DNA of 64,000 nucleotides, from positions 318,520,250 through 318,584,249 of the forward strand of contig JAUPFV010000001.1 in assembly GCA_036936605.1 (NCBI GenBank), read 5' to 3'. The position numbers were made by a program, and so were the translations under genes. The notes below the pieces were generated by a model that made no database searches, had not been told where the DNA came from, and worked only from the letters and a program-made list of their open reading frames with translations. Shown in pieces: positions 32,101 through 44,519 of the stretch (position 1 is the first letter of the stretch; the number at the start of each line of letters is the position of its first letter). Source of the DNA: Limnanthes douglasii subsp. nivea (Eukaryota > Streptophyta > Magnoliopsida > Brassicales > Limnanthaceae).

Positions 32101-33250
32101 AGACAATCCTCTCGAGTGTAAAATAAATAAATATCCCCATCACCGAGAGCTTTGTTTTGGTTTGAGTCGTGCAAAAAGACACATACGTGAGTTGTGATTG
32201 TTGTCTCAACCCACCATGTATCCTGAGAAACTAAAATTAAATTTGGTCATAAGTTACAACTGGATAAAGCTTACATTTCTTGTCCATCCAGGTCTTCCAC
32301 TTAGGGTAATATTTCTTCAAAATATCTAAAATTTTCCAATGAAAACATGTGTGAACCTACCTTTATCCTTAACTTTCTTGAGGTCAACCATTTCCTTTGT
32401 AGATCCTGAAGCTAAGTCTGTGCAACTAAAACTGAATGGTGTTTTCTCTTGTAATGAGAACCAATTTTATTGAAACAGACCATATTGGCTCTTTTTCTCC
32501 CATGACCATGTTTGTCATCTTCATTGACAAGGTTCATAAGAAAATGTGTGTCAATCATAGGTTGTTTCTAGGACACTGACTCATTGAGAGAATAATAAGA
32601 AAATGTAGGACCCTATAACACTCTTTGGGAACTTGACGTTTGATATCTTCAATTTTCCATGAATTTTAGCCATTTCAAAAATGTACTCCCCGATTTTTCC
32701 AATGCCTTTGTATTTTATCATCAAGATTTTACCAATCAGACTTATAATTTTTACATGCCGTCACTTAATAAAATTTATATTTGAGATCGTAAACATCTCT
32801 TCAACATTCTCTATATCAATGGTCTAAGAATTTAAAAAAGCTTATGGGACTCCATTGTATAGGATATAACGACTTAGGCGATTCAAACACTCACACCTCT
32901 CAAAGTAAAAAAAAATTATCACGAGTACTTGTATATATAAGAGAAGAAATTTTATCCACCCACAGGCAGTGATCTATATTATTTAAGCATAAGATGAGAA
33001 AATTCTCTATTTTTCACTCTTTAAATTTTCCATTTAACAGTACATGAACCTGAATAGGTTTTTCTAGATGAGAGTCAATAATGGAACAATCAAACAAGAA
33101 AACATAAATTAGTGTAACAGTTTTTTAAAGAACTTCAAACATAGTCTTATAAAAAATCTGAATTTTATCAAGTTGTAAGTTTTGAAAGAAATTCATATAA
33201 ACTAACTCATCGTGATCCTTAGCGGAGCTGGTAAACGCCAACATGATATG
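29119..33250 (-). mobile_element. Decayed Ty1/copia retrotransposon
   Basis: Minus-strand fragments follow copia order. Integrase with its upstream zinc region lies at 31792-31463 (SLGHISQKRIDIL, LDLIHTNICDPFP, LFIDDFLRYVYI). RT start lies near 30450-30050 (DSFR, then IMAFVSHFDL). The RT core lies at 30050-29650 (EDIEEMIYMQQLENFV, KLKKSIYGLKH, LVLYVNDILLS). RNase H lies at 29307-29119 (VGYSDADFVGY, ISWKSIKWTLIM). The catalytic YVDD is YVND. Frameshifts and stops are everywhere. The part above 31.8 kb, which should hold gag, is too worn to read safely. No LTRs were identified. Confidence 0.8.
30109..30410. mobile_element. MITE-like insertion with imperfect terminal inverted repeats, in the copia RT
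   Basis: The left end reads TGGCTAAATGTGGTCC and the right end, reverse-complemented, TGGCTAACACTGGTCT. The similarity continues for about 35 bases on each side to ...ACCAGCCCC and ...ACCATCCCC. It splits the copia RT between DSFR and KIMAF. Inside is an unusually GC-rich core with repeated GAGACCCTCTCA. Target duplication is unclear (perhaps TCCTTAG against TCCTAAA), so the superfamily is open; Mutator-like is one option. Confidence 0.6.
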
Positions 33251-35662
33251 AATCACTTCTGGAGATATTAGTTTAATAAGGACAATATTGGTTCAATGTC
33301 ATATATAAAAATAACCAAGCTTTCTGTAGCGATTATACTTGGTTATTTCATGGTATACTAAAAGAAACCATTCAAAACTTATAAAATCAGTTGTGCATGA
33401 GTATGGGGCGTGCAAATGCATCAACTACATTATACAATGGGTTTCTCAACATTATAAAATATATAATCCATTCAGGATTCGCCCCGACAAATCCCATGTA
33501 GTTGAGATGAAATGTCTGCCAATATAGTTATAGAGAATGATAATATGAAGTGTTCATTTTGTAAGTTATAAAAATGCGATTGAAGTGTCTATGAATATGC
33601 CTTTATGCGTTGTCACCTTATTATGCTTTGAATATCTGACGCGATGTTTGATATTCAAAATATCCTCTCAAAATCTCATATATCTGAAGGGAGATGAATG
33701 TCGTTAAAACTCAAAGCTAAAACACAAAAACCTCTGAATATGTAGGACATTACCCCATACCCTAAAGTTTACGTACCAACGATAATCGGTAATCACATCA
33801 CATCTCTAAGACGATATATTCCCACTTATTATATGATTCTCAATGCACAAATAAATAGGACTATATAACTATAAATACCTAAACACTTAGTACAACACCC
33901 AAACATAGAAACATATCTTACCATGCCAACATATACGTGCTAGTTCTGAACATGCTTAACATATTGAATTTAAACGGTAAAAACAAAATTACTAAATAAC
34001 TAAATTGGTGTGATGTAGGTCAAAATGGGTTTTGTGCAAAAAAACTTACATACAATTAAAAAACTACAAAAAGGAGGTTTACTGCGGCGACAACACGGGT
34101 TGTCGTTCTAAAGACCCATTATTCCAGTTTGTCGCGACGATGGTAAGTTATAACGCCATGAACTGGTCTTTTGCATGTGGTTCACATCGGAAACCCCCGA
34201 TAAAAAATTAAAACCTTAACTTGATCCGAATTGGGATTAATTCGTGCATACTACATTATCTAACCCTTAACATGCTTAAAGGTCATAAAATAATTTTTTT
34301 TTGGAGATTTCCAATCCAAATTAATTCATACAATTGGTTTTTTCTTTTTCTTTAATCATGTATTATAATTAACCAATTAAGTATTTCCGATTTCATCAAT
34401 TAGGATCAAATCATTCATACTACATTATCTAACCCTTAACATGCTTAAAGGTCATAAAATATATTTTTTTGTGATTTCTAATTCGAATCAATTCATACAA
34501 TTGGTTTTGGGAGATTGAATTGAGAGGTATACTCGACTAAAAAGCATTGGTAAATTAGTTGGATATTATATCAATTGTAAATAAAATTATTATAGGGTCA
34601 GAAGTGCTAAAAGACTAATCTTTTGATTTGAAAGACGAGTATGATTAAGATGAAGATAAAACTTACTGGTTTGTATATCTTCAAGCTTTATTTCTTCTCA
34701 TGTGGTGGAAATATCTTGATCTGAGCTCTTGAAGCATAATATATTACCTATTTTCCCACATTTTATAAGCTTTTAATAATTGTTATCTTTGAATTATAAA
34801 TACAAAGACCTTAAACGAATGATAATGATGCATAACTCTGTATTAATGTTTTGAAAATAAAGAATAAAAAAGCTAGAGGGTGGATGATTTGTCGTGTTAT
34901 AAAACTGAGGCTTTTGAAACAATTATATTTAAGGTTTTCGAATATCCTAAATTAATTAGCAGTCACTTCATTTTACTAGAAGGTTTCATATAAAACCTAC
35001 TAACTCTTCTTTTCTAAATCACCCATCAAGTTATAACTCTACATATAAATATATATAAGACAAAATCTTAGGCTACCGTGAATAATGCATCTCAGACTAC
35101 GTCGAGTGAAAGCCGATTACGAGCAATGAAATTGAAATACATATTGGGTTTTCATCGACACCACTAAGCTGTAAGGACCCAATTAATACGTTTGAGCCTG
35201 CATCACCATTCAACTCGACAAGCAAAATAAAAACAACAAATCAAATATGTTTTTCTCTTCAATATGTATTTCTATTACTGATGTTATGTCAACTTCTTTT
35301 TCATACTGGAAACATTCACTCAAACCACTAATATTAAGTATAAAAAAATGAAGCACGTGGATTTTACTTTCTTTGCTGGAAAATATTTGAAAAGTTGATA
35401 ATCACAAGTCATAAAATCAATTTATATTCCAAAAAAGTCACGCGTGAAAGTAGAGAGAGTCATGTGTTGGATAAGTGTTTACCATGATCTTTTTTATTAC
35501 TCTAGTGTAACATGATAGTGAGTATGTATTTTGGTATTGACAAGTAAAAAAAATTCATATTTTAACACAGAGACACTAATTTTCAAGACCAATATTATCA
35601 GCATATGCCAAATTATTGATGAACTATAATCAAGTTCAGATATAGAAATAGAATCTCTCATT
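33251..35662. other. AT-rich stretch without supported genes
   Basis: No open frame or motif family could be recognised apart from the direct repeat at 34.2-34.5 kb. A short GC-richer patch with inverted CGGCGACAAC and GTCGCGACG elements lies near 34082-34140. Confidence 0.5.
34247..34508 (+). repeat. Direct repeat, two copies of about 94 bp, 169 bp apart
   Basis: CATACTACATTATCTAACCC and the following ATGCTTAAAGGTCATAAAAT occur at 34247 and again at 34416. Both copies end in AATTCATACAATTGGTTTT. They look like an old local duplication, not a known element. Confidence 0.8.
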
Positions 35663-37190
35663 CATTCAAAAAATGGTAGACAATCATCCTGAAAGCCTTC
35701 CTCCAACTTATTTGAATGAATATCTTCGGAAGTAGTTAAAGCATTCATCAATATTGGAACTTGTCTGTTTCCACATACAATTAAATTCCCCTCAATTTAT
35801 AAACTTGGAAATAACATACTGAAGATATCATACGATAGTACCTCAACGGATCATCTAGATGAACCTTTAAAATTAACGGAGGGTTGAAGAATTCTTCAAA
35901 TGTTAACCTTCCATTATCAAACAAAAGATTCATAAAAGGTAATAGATATTTATAGGGCAAAAATCAACCTATTCTGATTGGATTGACATTAGAATTGGAG
36001 ATCGAAATGATACCTTTTACTAAAAGAAGCATTTTTTACCCATTTAGAGGTTTAACTACATCAAGTTATTTAAGGCTTCAAGCTTGACAGTCAAGTCATC
36101 TTCTATGGTTGTTACTCTCACTATTAGTACTGGCACCTTTAGTTGCAAACCAGATAAACAATGTTAATTTTGATAAGAAGGTTCTTAAACACATGAAACA
36201 TTAAGTGATATTAATATCCTTCTTCTATTACTATTTGTTCATAGTTTTCCATTGAACGATTCAGTTGTAAATATGTCTCGTCTTTTGAATCAAAATAGTA
36301 AAAAACAAGTTCGAAAATTGTACAAATCGTATATAAAGAAGGATACAATTGAGAATAGTTCGTCATAAGATTCTAAACTAATTCTGGATGTGCAAAACCT
36401 TTTTCGTCTCGTTAAAGTAAGCACCAGATGAAACAAATCCATAGAGAATAATAATTCTATCTTTTCAGGGTCTATCTTCTCTTGAATGGTATATGGACTA
36501 GAATTTACTTCTTTTTTTTCATCTGTATTGTTTATCAGATTTTGAACTCTTCGTTAAGAAAAAAATCTAACAAATATCATATACAATATTGTTAGGGCAT
36601 GGGCATAATACTAAATGTTGACTATATAAACATTAAATATCGTAAAAAATGAACATGATAGAAATGAAACTTAATACTATACCCTATTAAAAACCAAAAA
36701 ATCTGAATAGAATCCTATTTCAAATTGACCATTTAAATTGCCTTCACCACTATCATGCTTGATTTTCATATGGAAACTGATAATTTCAAAGCCAATCCAT
36801 CAATTATAAAATAGATCATTGAGAGGGGAAAAATAAAATACATCTCAAAGAAATATCATAGCTTTAATTTCTTCAAAAACTTCGGTGTACCATTTTGTGC
36901 AATAGTTCCAAGACAATCAGCCAACTTCGTATGAATCATATGGATACCAGTATCACTACACATAATAAAAGATAGTTGGAACTGAAATGTATAGCTTATT
37001 AGCTGCAAAATTTATAATCTAATTAAGATTTTGCTCAGTAAAAGTGGACTTATGCGAGAGTTATAATCACATTTTCTTGATTAGTTTTAATACAGATGTC
37101 AAGAATTACAACATCTTTGAAAAAACTCAGATTGGATAGCACCGAAACACCACATTTGTCCAAAACATCACTTGCATGACTGTCCGATTA
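35663..37190 (-). pseudogene. Unidentified decayed multi-exon gene
   Basis: Six minus-strand blocks read as open, protein-like sequence separated by AT-rich, stop-rich gaps. They are about 37180-37050 (DVLDKCGVSVLSNLSFFKDV), 36960-36861 (IHTKLADCLGTIAQNGTPKF), 36511-36290 (YTIQEKIDPEKIELLFSMDL and LESYDELFSIVSFFIYDLYN), 36160-36061 (LQLKVPVLIVRVTTIEDDLT), 35945-35780 (NLLFDNGRLTFEEFFNPPLI) and 35800-35663 (NRQVPILMNALTTSEDIHSN). I do not recognise the family. The helical, leucine-rich look would fit an ARM/HEAT-like protein, which is a guess. It may be a dead host gene or captured fragments. Confidence 0.4.
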
Positions 37191-38093
37191 AAACATGTCC
37201 AAACATAACATGATCATAATTAATTTAGTATTATTATGAAAAATAACTTATTTTAAAAGCACAAGTATTCTAAAAAACATAACATGTGCAATTAGCTCCC
37301 GAAGAAAGACCTATTTTTTATGTACAAACTATTAATAATCATGTCCATGAGATGTCTAAGCTGTAGCAAACCATAGTTAAAATTTTACCAACATTAGAAA
37401 CATACCATACTCCAAGACCTCTACAATAAAAGCAATATACCTCAGCTTAGTACTCAAATTTCTTAGTTGATAGTTGAGGTGTAGCTGACTCATCTGTTAC
37501 TGTTGATGTTGACTTATATGGATTTCCTAAAATCAATTTTTTTCAAGTTTAATTGAGATAAAGGTATGGCTACGTTGCATCTTTCATTTCTCGAGGCCGA
37601 GTACCATATGAGGTTTGTACCATTTTCTACAGTCTGTCATCATCAAATATAGTATATGATATAATCAAAATGATTTTTTTGCATAATCTACCATTTGAAT
37701 TAGAAATTAACCTGAAACAAATGATTTTTTTGCACTTTTAAGTTAAAAGTATGAGAAATTTTAAGTCCATTAAAACTAATAAGGTCAATGTCTCACTTTA
37801 ATGCAAGCTTAATTTTTTTTTAAATTATTTATTCAATATGCACGTCAAAACTGCAGATAAATGATATATATATCATCATTTCACCACTCTCTGAAATCGA
37901 CTTTTGAGTAGGAATATGATTCAAACAAACCAAATCGCAAATAGAACCCGAATTTATCGAGATCGCACCATGTTTGACGATAATCCAAAGGAATAGATCG
38001 TCGATAAACTGATACGAGGCCGATAAGGCTTTAACTAAGAATTATGGAAATAAAGCACCTTAAGAGCATGCGCATGATTTTAGAGCAGACAAA

Positions 38094-38400
38094 ATGGACA
38101 AAACCAATTACTTATGTACATTATCAACAGATTACTTAGGAACATCCATGGAGTTTGATGAGTACGAGTACCTTGAAAAACATGTGAAGGGTAAACAATA
38201 CTTGAAGAAGAAGAGAGAAATCACAAAAAGAGTGAGAGAAGTGAGAGGAGTCATCGAAAGAAATATTTAGAGATAGAAGAGGTCGAGGATAATGGAATAA
38301 GCAGATTAATAAATCAAGAGGAGTGTAATACGTGAATCAAAGGAGGAAATATAACGAGAATGAGAGAGGAAAATAATAGGGATAGAGCTTCAGATAGATA
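38094..38400 (+). pseudogene. Fragment resembling the N-terminus of an RBM39/CC1-like splicing factor
   Basis: An ATG at about 38155 gives MEFDEYEYLEKHVKG, close to the MDFDEYEYLEK start I recall for plant RBM39-like splicing factors. An Arg/Ser/Lys-rich stretch follows (RERSERSHRKK and ENNRDRASDRY in shifted frames, to about 38400), as expected for their RS-type N-terminus. Frameshifts are needed and no RNA-recognition motif follows. Element D interrupts just after it, and I see no continuation past 48828. Confidence 0.4.
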
Positions 38401-38407
38401 TTAATAC

Positions 38408-38817
38408 TGATGAGTCCGAATCCTGCATACTCCCCGGACAAGGACAGATCGGTCCAAGCTCTCCGGACCGGACAGACCACTTCGAACACTCTGACCATAG
38501 GACTGTTCGAACTATGACAAAAGTACTAAAAAACCTAAACACTTCTTGACTAAGCTACTTTCTCTCCTACTTAAGAGCTCATGGGTCTTTAAACATGACC
38601 TGGGTCCATTTAAACATGACCCGAAAGCCCATAAGGGCCCAAACATGGGGGTATAAATACCAAACCACCTGCATTAAGTGTGGGTAATGAGAATTAACTG
38701 CTACTAGCCAGCTTAATTATCTCTCTACTCTCTACACTAAATACATAACACCCACATACTACTGTTAAACACCAACCAAATTACAACCCTACCCTCAGGC
38801 GATAAATATCCACACCA
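38408..38817 (+). repeat. Element D 5' LTR (410 bp)
   Basis: Starts TGATGAGTCCG, ends CCACACCA. A TATA box, TATAAATA, is at 38652-38659. It shares blocks with the C LTR (GCCCATAAGGGCCC, the GACTAAGCTAC region) but differs in the first 100 bases. Confidence 0.95.
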
Positions 38818-38820
38818 AAT

Positions 38821-38838
38821 TGGCGACCACAGTGGGAG
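38821..38838 (+). other. Element D primer binding site
   Basis: TGGCGACCACAGTGGGAG, identical to that of element C and three bases after the LTR; probably tRNA-Arg. Confidence 0.7.
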
Positions 38839-38889
38839 GAGAAGGTGCCTGAATCAAGCATTCAAAACAAGCTAAGAAAATCTGTTCGT

Positions 38890-41228
38890 ATGAATCCGGA
38901 CAATTCAGAAGTGCCACCAGCTCTGCTCGAAATGGTAGGAGAGAACGATGAGTACACTATCGAAGAGCGTGATAGGCTAAAGGGTGAAATAGAAGCTCTG
39001 AGGGCCGAAAAGGCTAAGATGGGCCTGAAAGAAAAGTCCAAAGCATCAGCTGCTCATCATACTGACAACCCCAGAGAGCATGAGTCTTCAAAGACTCATG
39101 TGAGCACTAAAAAGACTCATGCCGGTTCTAAAAAGTCTCATCGGTCTAAGCCAGTGGAGAGTTCTGACTCAAGCTCAGAGTCTTCTGATAGCTCTTCGAA
39201 CAGTGAGGAAGTTGAAAAATCCTTATCCTCTAGCAGTGATGAGGGTCGAACTAGAAAGAAGCAAAAGCAGATTAAAAAATATTAAAGAAAAAGGGATAGA
39301 CAAGGAAAGATGAAAAGGCATATTGGTAAGGGATCATCTCATAGCCGGAAGCATGTGGACCGGATGCTGATGGATCCCTTTGCTTTTCACGATGAACCAG
39401 GTATCTTTGCAACTCCCAATGAGGGTACTGTGTTTAGTCGTGGAAGAAACTGGAGGCAATCTCCTTTATCTTCTAAAATTCTGTCCGGAAACCTCCCCAA
39501 GAGGTTTGACAGCACCAAAATAGAGAAGTACGATGGCAGTACTGATCCTGACAATCATCTGGAGCAATTTAAAAACTTCATGATGAACTTTGACGACGAC
39601 GATAAACTACTTTGTAGGGAATTCTCCCAATCATTTACGGGGAGTGCTCTAAAATGGTACAACAGCCTGCCTCAGGGTTGTATTAATGATTTCGATACTT
39701 TTTGGGTAGCCTTTCAAAGGCAGTTCGTAGGGAGTAAAGAGCTAAAGGGCAATGGAGACACAATAATCCATTGTGCCCAGGAACCAAATGAGTCTTTGAA
39801 AGAATATATAAGCCGTTTTGTGAATACCAAGAATGGGTTGGCTGATTGCTTCGAACAGGTGGCAATAGCATCCCTAAGGCAAGGTTTGAACCCAGGAAAT
39901 CTAGCTGATTCAGTGACCAGAAAGAAAGCCATGACATGGGGAGGGTTGTTGAATCAGGTTGGGAAACAAATAAACGTTGATGAAACAAAGAAAACCAGGG
40001 TGCACAGGCAGGTGAGGTCTACCCCGGTGGCACCAAATCCCAATCAAAATCAGTCCGGAAATAAAACAAGAGAGACCAGACAGGGACATGGCAGGGCAAA
40101 AGCTCAGTCTCAGCCAGCTGCTCCTGCTCAAAGTCAGCAATCCAGAAACAAGAGAGGGCCATGGGTGCAACCGGAGTGGTTCGCAGAATTGAAAGAAAGT
40201 GTGGCCACTATTTTTGATAAAACAAAGGAAGAGGTGCATTACCGGAGACCGGCTACACTGTAGTCTCCTAGAGAGCATCGTAATAACTCTTTTTGCCAGT
40301 ATCACAACGATATTGGTCATAACACTGACGACTGCATAGCATTGAAACAAGAAGTGCAGACCTTGATTGAGAGGGGAAAGCTGGGGGCTTACGTGAAAAG
40401 AAGAGGGGGTAACAGGCCTGATAACACTCACCGGGTTGGCCCAAGTAATGCAGCTCCGGAGGGAGCCATGGTTATAATTGAAAGGTTTGATGTGGAATCT
40501 GAGTACTTGGATCCTGATCCAACTCGGAACAGAGTGGGTACAATTGAGGAATGTACTAGGTCGGTCTCCGGACTCATTAAGTTTTTTGAGTCACTTACAA
40601 TATTCGGAGGGGACACTATGACAACTCCTACTGCTTCTTCGAGGAAGAGGCACGTGCATACTTTAGCCTCCCAGTTAGAAGGAGGCATGACTTCCTATCA
40701 GTCACCAAGCTCATTCCCCTTCATTGTTTTCGATGAAGATGATTTAAGAAACATTGCTGGCCCTCATGAGGATGCTGTTGTCATAGGAGCATCTATTGGG
40801 GGCAACGACATAAGACGAATTTTGGTGGATACTGGAATCTCAGCTAATATCCTTTTCCTAGCTACATACAAAAGAATGAAAATCCAACCGTAATTCAAAG
40901 TTCGGACAGATCAATCGTGGGCTTTACTGGCAGCTCAGCAGATGTGATCGGGGAGTTCGAAGAGGAAATTCTACTGGGCAAGGGACCTTTTAAGAAAATG
41001 GTCATAATACTATTTATTGTGGTGGATTGTCCCACTTGCTATAATGCTATTCTAGGGAGGTCTTTGCTCTCTAGCATGCATGCAGTGGCTTTAACAGTCC
41101 ACCAGTGCTTGAAATATGCTGTTCAGGGACAGGTTGGAGTCGTCCGGAGCAGCCAAAAGATTGCAAGAGAATGTTATGCCACTACCCTGGCTCCTCGAAC
41201 GCTGGGGGCAGTCCGTATTAATGAACAA
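38890..41228 (+). pseudogene. Element D gag-protease, broken
   Basis: The ATG at 38890 matches the start chosen in C (MNPDNSEVPPALLEMVGEN). The order is the same as in C: Ser/Lys-rich N-terminus, gag core (about 39530-39960), zinc motif (FCQYHNDIGHNTDDC, about 40295) and protease. Breaks private to D are a TAA at 39283-39285 (KKY*RKR against KKYSRKR), a TAG at 40261-40263, and a frameshift near 40890. The protease active site has DTGIS where C has DTGSS. It stops at the shared TAG at 41229. Confidence 0.9.
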
Positions 41229-41231
41229 TAG
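41229..41231 (+). other. Shared UAG at the protease/RT junction, element D
   Basis: CAA TAG CAG TTT GAG, same codon and context as 17911-17913 in C and aligned with the TAG CAA TTA of B. Confidence 0.65.
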
Positions 41232-44200
41232 CAGTTTGAGGGCCTTTCTGGGGGTGAGGGTGAAATTGATGACCCCAGAGAGACCCCTGGAGTATTGATA
41301 CCGGTTGAAGAGGTAGAAACACACTGTTTGGAAGATGGGAAAAGTGTCAAGATAGGGTCTAAGATGTCACCTGTTTTGAAAAATGAAATGTTAAAGTTTT
41401 TGAAGAACCATCAGCACGTTTTTGCTTGGTGCAATGCTGATGTTACTGGGGTTCCATCAGAAGTGATATCACATCACCTGTCTGTCCGGAGAGATGTAGC
41501 ACCAGTGGTTCAAAAAAGAAGATCTTTTTCTAAAGAGAAGGTTGATGTCATTATGCAAGAAGTTGACAGGCTCACGAAGATGGGGCACATCAAGGAATCT
41601 CAATATCCTTTGTGGAATGTCAATCCGGTTCTGGTGAAAAAGAAAAATGGCAAGTGGCGCATGTGCATTGACTTCACAGATCTCAATAGAGCTTGCCCAA
41701 AAGATTTGTATCCAGTCCCCCGGATTGATCAGTTAGTAGACTCCACCTCTGGGAACAAGCTGCTTTCCTTTATGGATGCCTTCTCCGAATACAATCAGAT
41801 TCAAGTAGATCCAAAGGATCAAGAGCATACCACATTTGTCACTGACAGAGGTCTTCATTGCTACAAAGTAATGCCGTTTGGTTTGAAAAATGCTGGGGCT
41901 ACTTATCAGAGATTAGTCAACAAGGCATTTGCTGATCAAATTGGAAGAAATATGGAAGTGTACATTGATGACATGATGGTGAAGAGTGTGGATGAGCAGT
42001 TGCACTTATCCGATCTCCAAGAAACTTTTGCCAACTTGGTAAAAGTGAATTTGAAATTAAACCCAGAAAAGTGTGTGTTCGGAGTGCAGTCCGGAACGTT
42101 TCTAGGCTATATTATAAGTGAGCATGGAATACAACCCGACCCGGACCAGCTTAACGCCCTATTTCAGATGGAGCCTCCTAAAAATATTAAAGAAGTACAG
42201 CGGTTAACGGGGAGATTAGCTGCCTTAAACAGATTTATCTCAAGGTCTTCGGACAGGTGTGCCCCTTTCTTTCAAACCTTGAAGGTTGCAAAGGGATTCA
42301 ACTGGACTCCACCGTGTGATGAGGCTTTCAATGAGATCAAAAAGCACATGTCCTCCCCTAAAACTTTGTTTAAGCCAGTTGATGGGGAGACACTCTTCGT
42401 ATATTTAGCAGTTTCAAGTTGTGCCATTAGTGCTGTATTGGTAAGAGAGGTCGATGGACATCCCCATCCAGTATACTACATCAGCAAAAGTTTGATAGAT
42501 GCAGAAAGGCGTTACTTGAAACTCGAAAAGTTAGCATTGGCCCTGGTGATAGCTGCCAGGAAGATGAGGCCTTATTTTCAAGCTCATCCTATCATCGTCC
42601 GGACTTCTTTTCCCTGAAGAATGTCCTCCAAAAGGCAGACATTTCAAGCAGGATGACTAAGTGGTCAGTAGAGTTGGGGGACTTCTACATAGATTTTGCT
42701 CCCCGAACAGCAGTCAAGGCCCAAGCTATGGCAGACTTTTTGGTTGAATTCCACTCCGACAGGGATTCGGAGCAAACTACTGATATAAAAGATAAAAAGG
42801 TATGGGTCGTCCGAACAGATGGTGGGTCTAGCACTATGAGGTGTGGTGCAGGGGTGTATTTGACTTCCCCGTATGGAGACAAAATGTACCAGGCTATTTG
42901 TTTTGCTTTCAGGGCATCTAATAATGAGTCCGAGTACGAAGCAGCCATAGCTGGTTTAAAGTTAGCCTACATTTGTGGGGTTAAGAGGGTCAAGCTACTA
43001 AGTGACTCCCAACTTCTTATCCACCATTCCCAAGGCCAATCTGAGGCTAAGAAGGAGCAGCTTGTGAAATACTTACTCCTCCTCAAAAATGAAGCACTTA
43101 AGTTTAAAGGTGTTGTCTACGAGCACATTCCCCGGGCAGAAAAAGAAGCTAGCAGACTCATTGGCAACCATAGCATATACAGAGTCGTATCCATGGATCC
43201 ATGTGCTAGAAAGCCCCTCCATTCAACTTAGTGAGGGTAAAGAAGAAGAAATTTTTGAAATACAAGTGAAAAAACCTCAGGATTGGAGATTTCCTCTCCT
43301 GCAATACCTCTCCGACGGCATCGTGCCTCCGGATAAGTCACTGGCCAGAACATTGAAACACAAGGCTCGTGGTTTCATCATATTGAGAGACGTGTTGTAC
43401 AAGAAATCTTATAGTAAACCTCTCCTGCGCTGTTTGGGGGATGAAGAGTCTCAAGTAGTCCTCTCTGAATTGCATGATGGTGAGGGATCAGCCCATTGTG
43501 GATTCAGGGCTTTAACAAGAAGAGTTTTACTCTCCGGTTACTATTGGCCATCAATCATGAAAGATGCTAAGGAATTGGTAAGAAGGTGTGACCCATGCCA
43601 GAGGTACAATAATGAAATTCATGTCCCAGCTATTCCTTTCGAATCAATTTCTGAGCCTATTCCTTCTGCTCGACGGGGGTTGGATTTAGTAGGGCCTCTC
43701 CCTGTGGCGTCCGGAGGGCGCAAAACTATAATTGTGGCCATAGACTAATTCTCAAAGTGGATTGAAGCAGCCCCTCTAGCAGGGACAACATCAAAAGCTG
43801 TTATAAAGTTCATTTTATCCAACATCTGTTGCAGATTTGGTGTCCCACAAAAGATAACAACAGACAATGGGCTACAGTTCGGCAATAGGGAAATGGAGAG
43901 CTTCTCTGCCTCAATGGGTATACAACATTGCTTTTCTTCACCTTTCCACCCACAAGCAAATGGGAAAGTTGAAGTGGCTAATAGGACTATACTGTCCGGT
44001 TTAAAGAAGAATTTGGAAGGGGCTGCTGGGAAGTGGCCTAGTTATCTACAAGAGGTCTTGTGGGCCTACCGGACAACACCTGAGGCTGCAACACAAGAAT
44101 CACCCTTTGCTTTGGTCTATGGGATGGATGCAGTAGCTCCCATAGAGGCAACTCTCCCCTCCTTTCGTGTTCACAACTTCTCCGAACACGCTAACGAGGT

Positions 44201-44519
44201 GGCAATCAGAGGTCAACTTGATCTGATAGAAGAAAAACGAGTTAAAGCTCACCTTAGAGTTACACACTATCAAGGCTTGATGAGAAGCAGGTTTGCTTCC
44301 AAAGTTAAAAGGAGAGATTTCCAACCAGGGGACAAGGTATTGAGGAAGTTCTTCTTACACACTAAAGAAAAGCTGTTCGGAAAGCTGGCCCCAACTTGGG
44401 AGGGTCCGTATATGGTTGTTGAGAGAATTAAACCTGGAACATATTGGTTGGAAGACAAAGATGGAAGAGTATTGACTCATCCTTGGAATATTGAGCATCT
44501 CCGGATGTACTTGGAGTAG
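41232..44519 (+). pseudogene. Element D pol: RT, two RNase H domains, integrase; broken
   Basis: The frame after the shared UAG is open to 42617, covering the protease/RT linker, RT (FTDLNRACPKD near 41670, YIDDMMVKS near 41960) and most of the gypsy RNase H. A one-base loss near 42612 ends it. The second RNase H lies at 42653-43200 (DGGSS, SEYEA, SDSQLL), with an insertion near 43143. Integrase zinc and core begin at 43430-43748, and a TAA at 43746 replaces the TAC of C (DYFSKW). The core Asp remains (DNGLQFG), and the C-terminal part 43893-44519 is open to a TAG. Function is lost. Confidence 0.92.

Noticed and set aside
33339..33527. 62-codon ORF as a gene
   Set aside because: No homology, motif or neighbour supports it; the length is expected by chance here.
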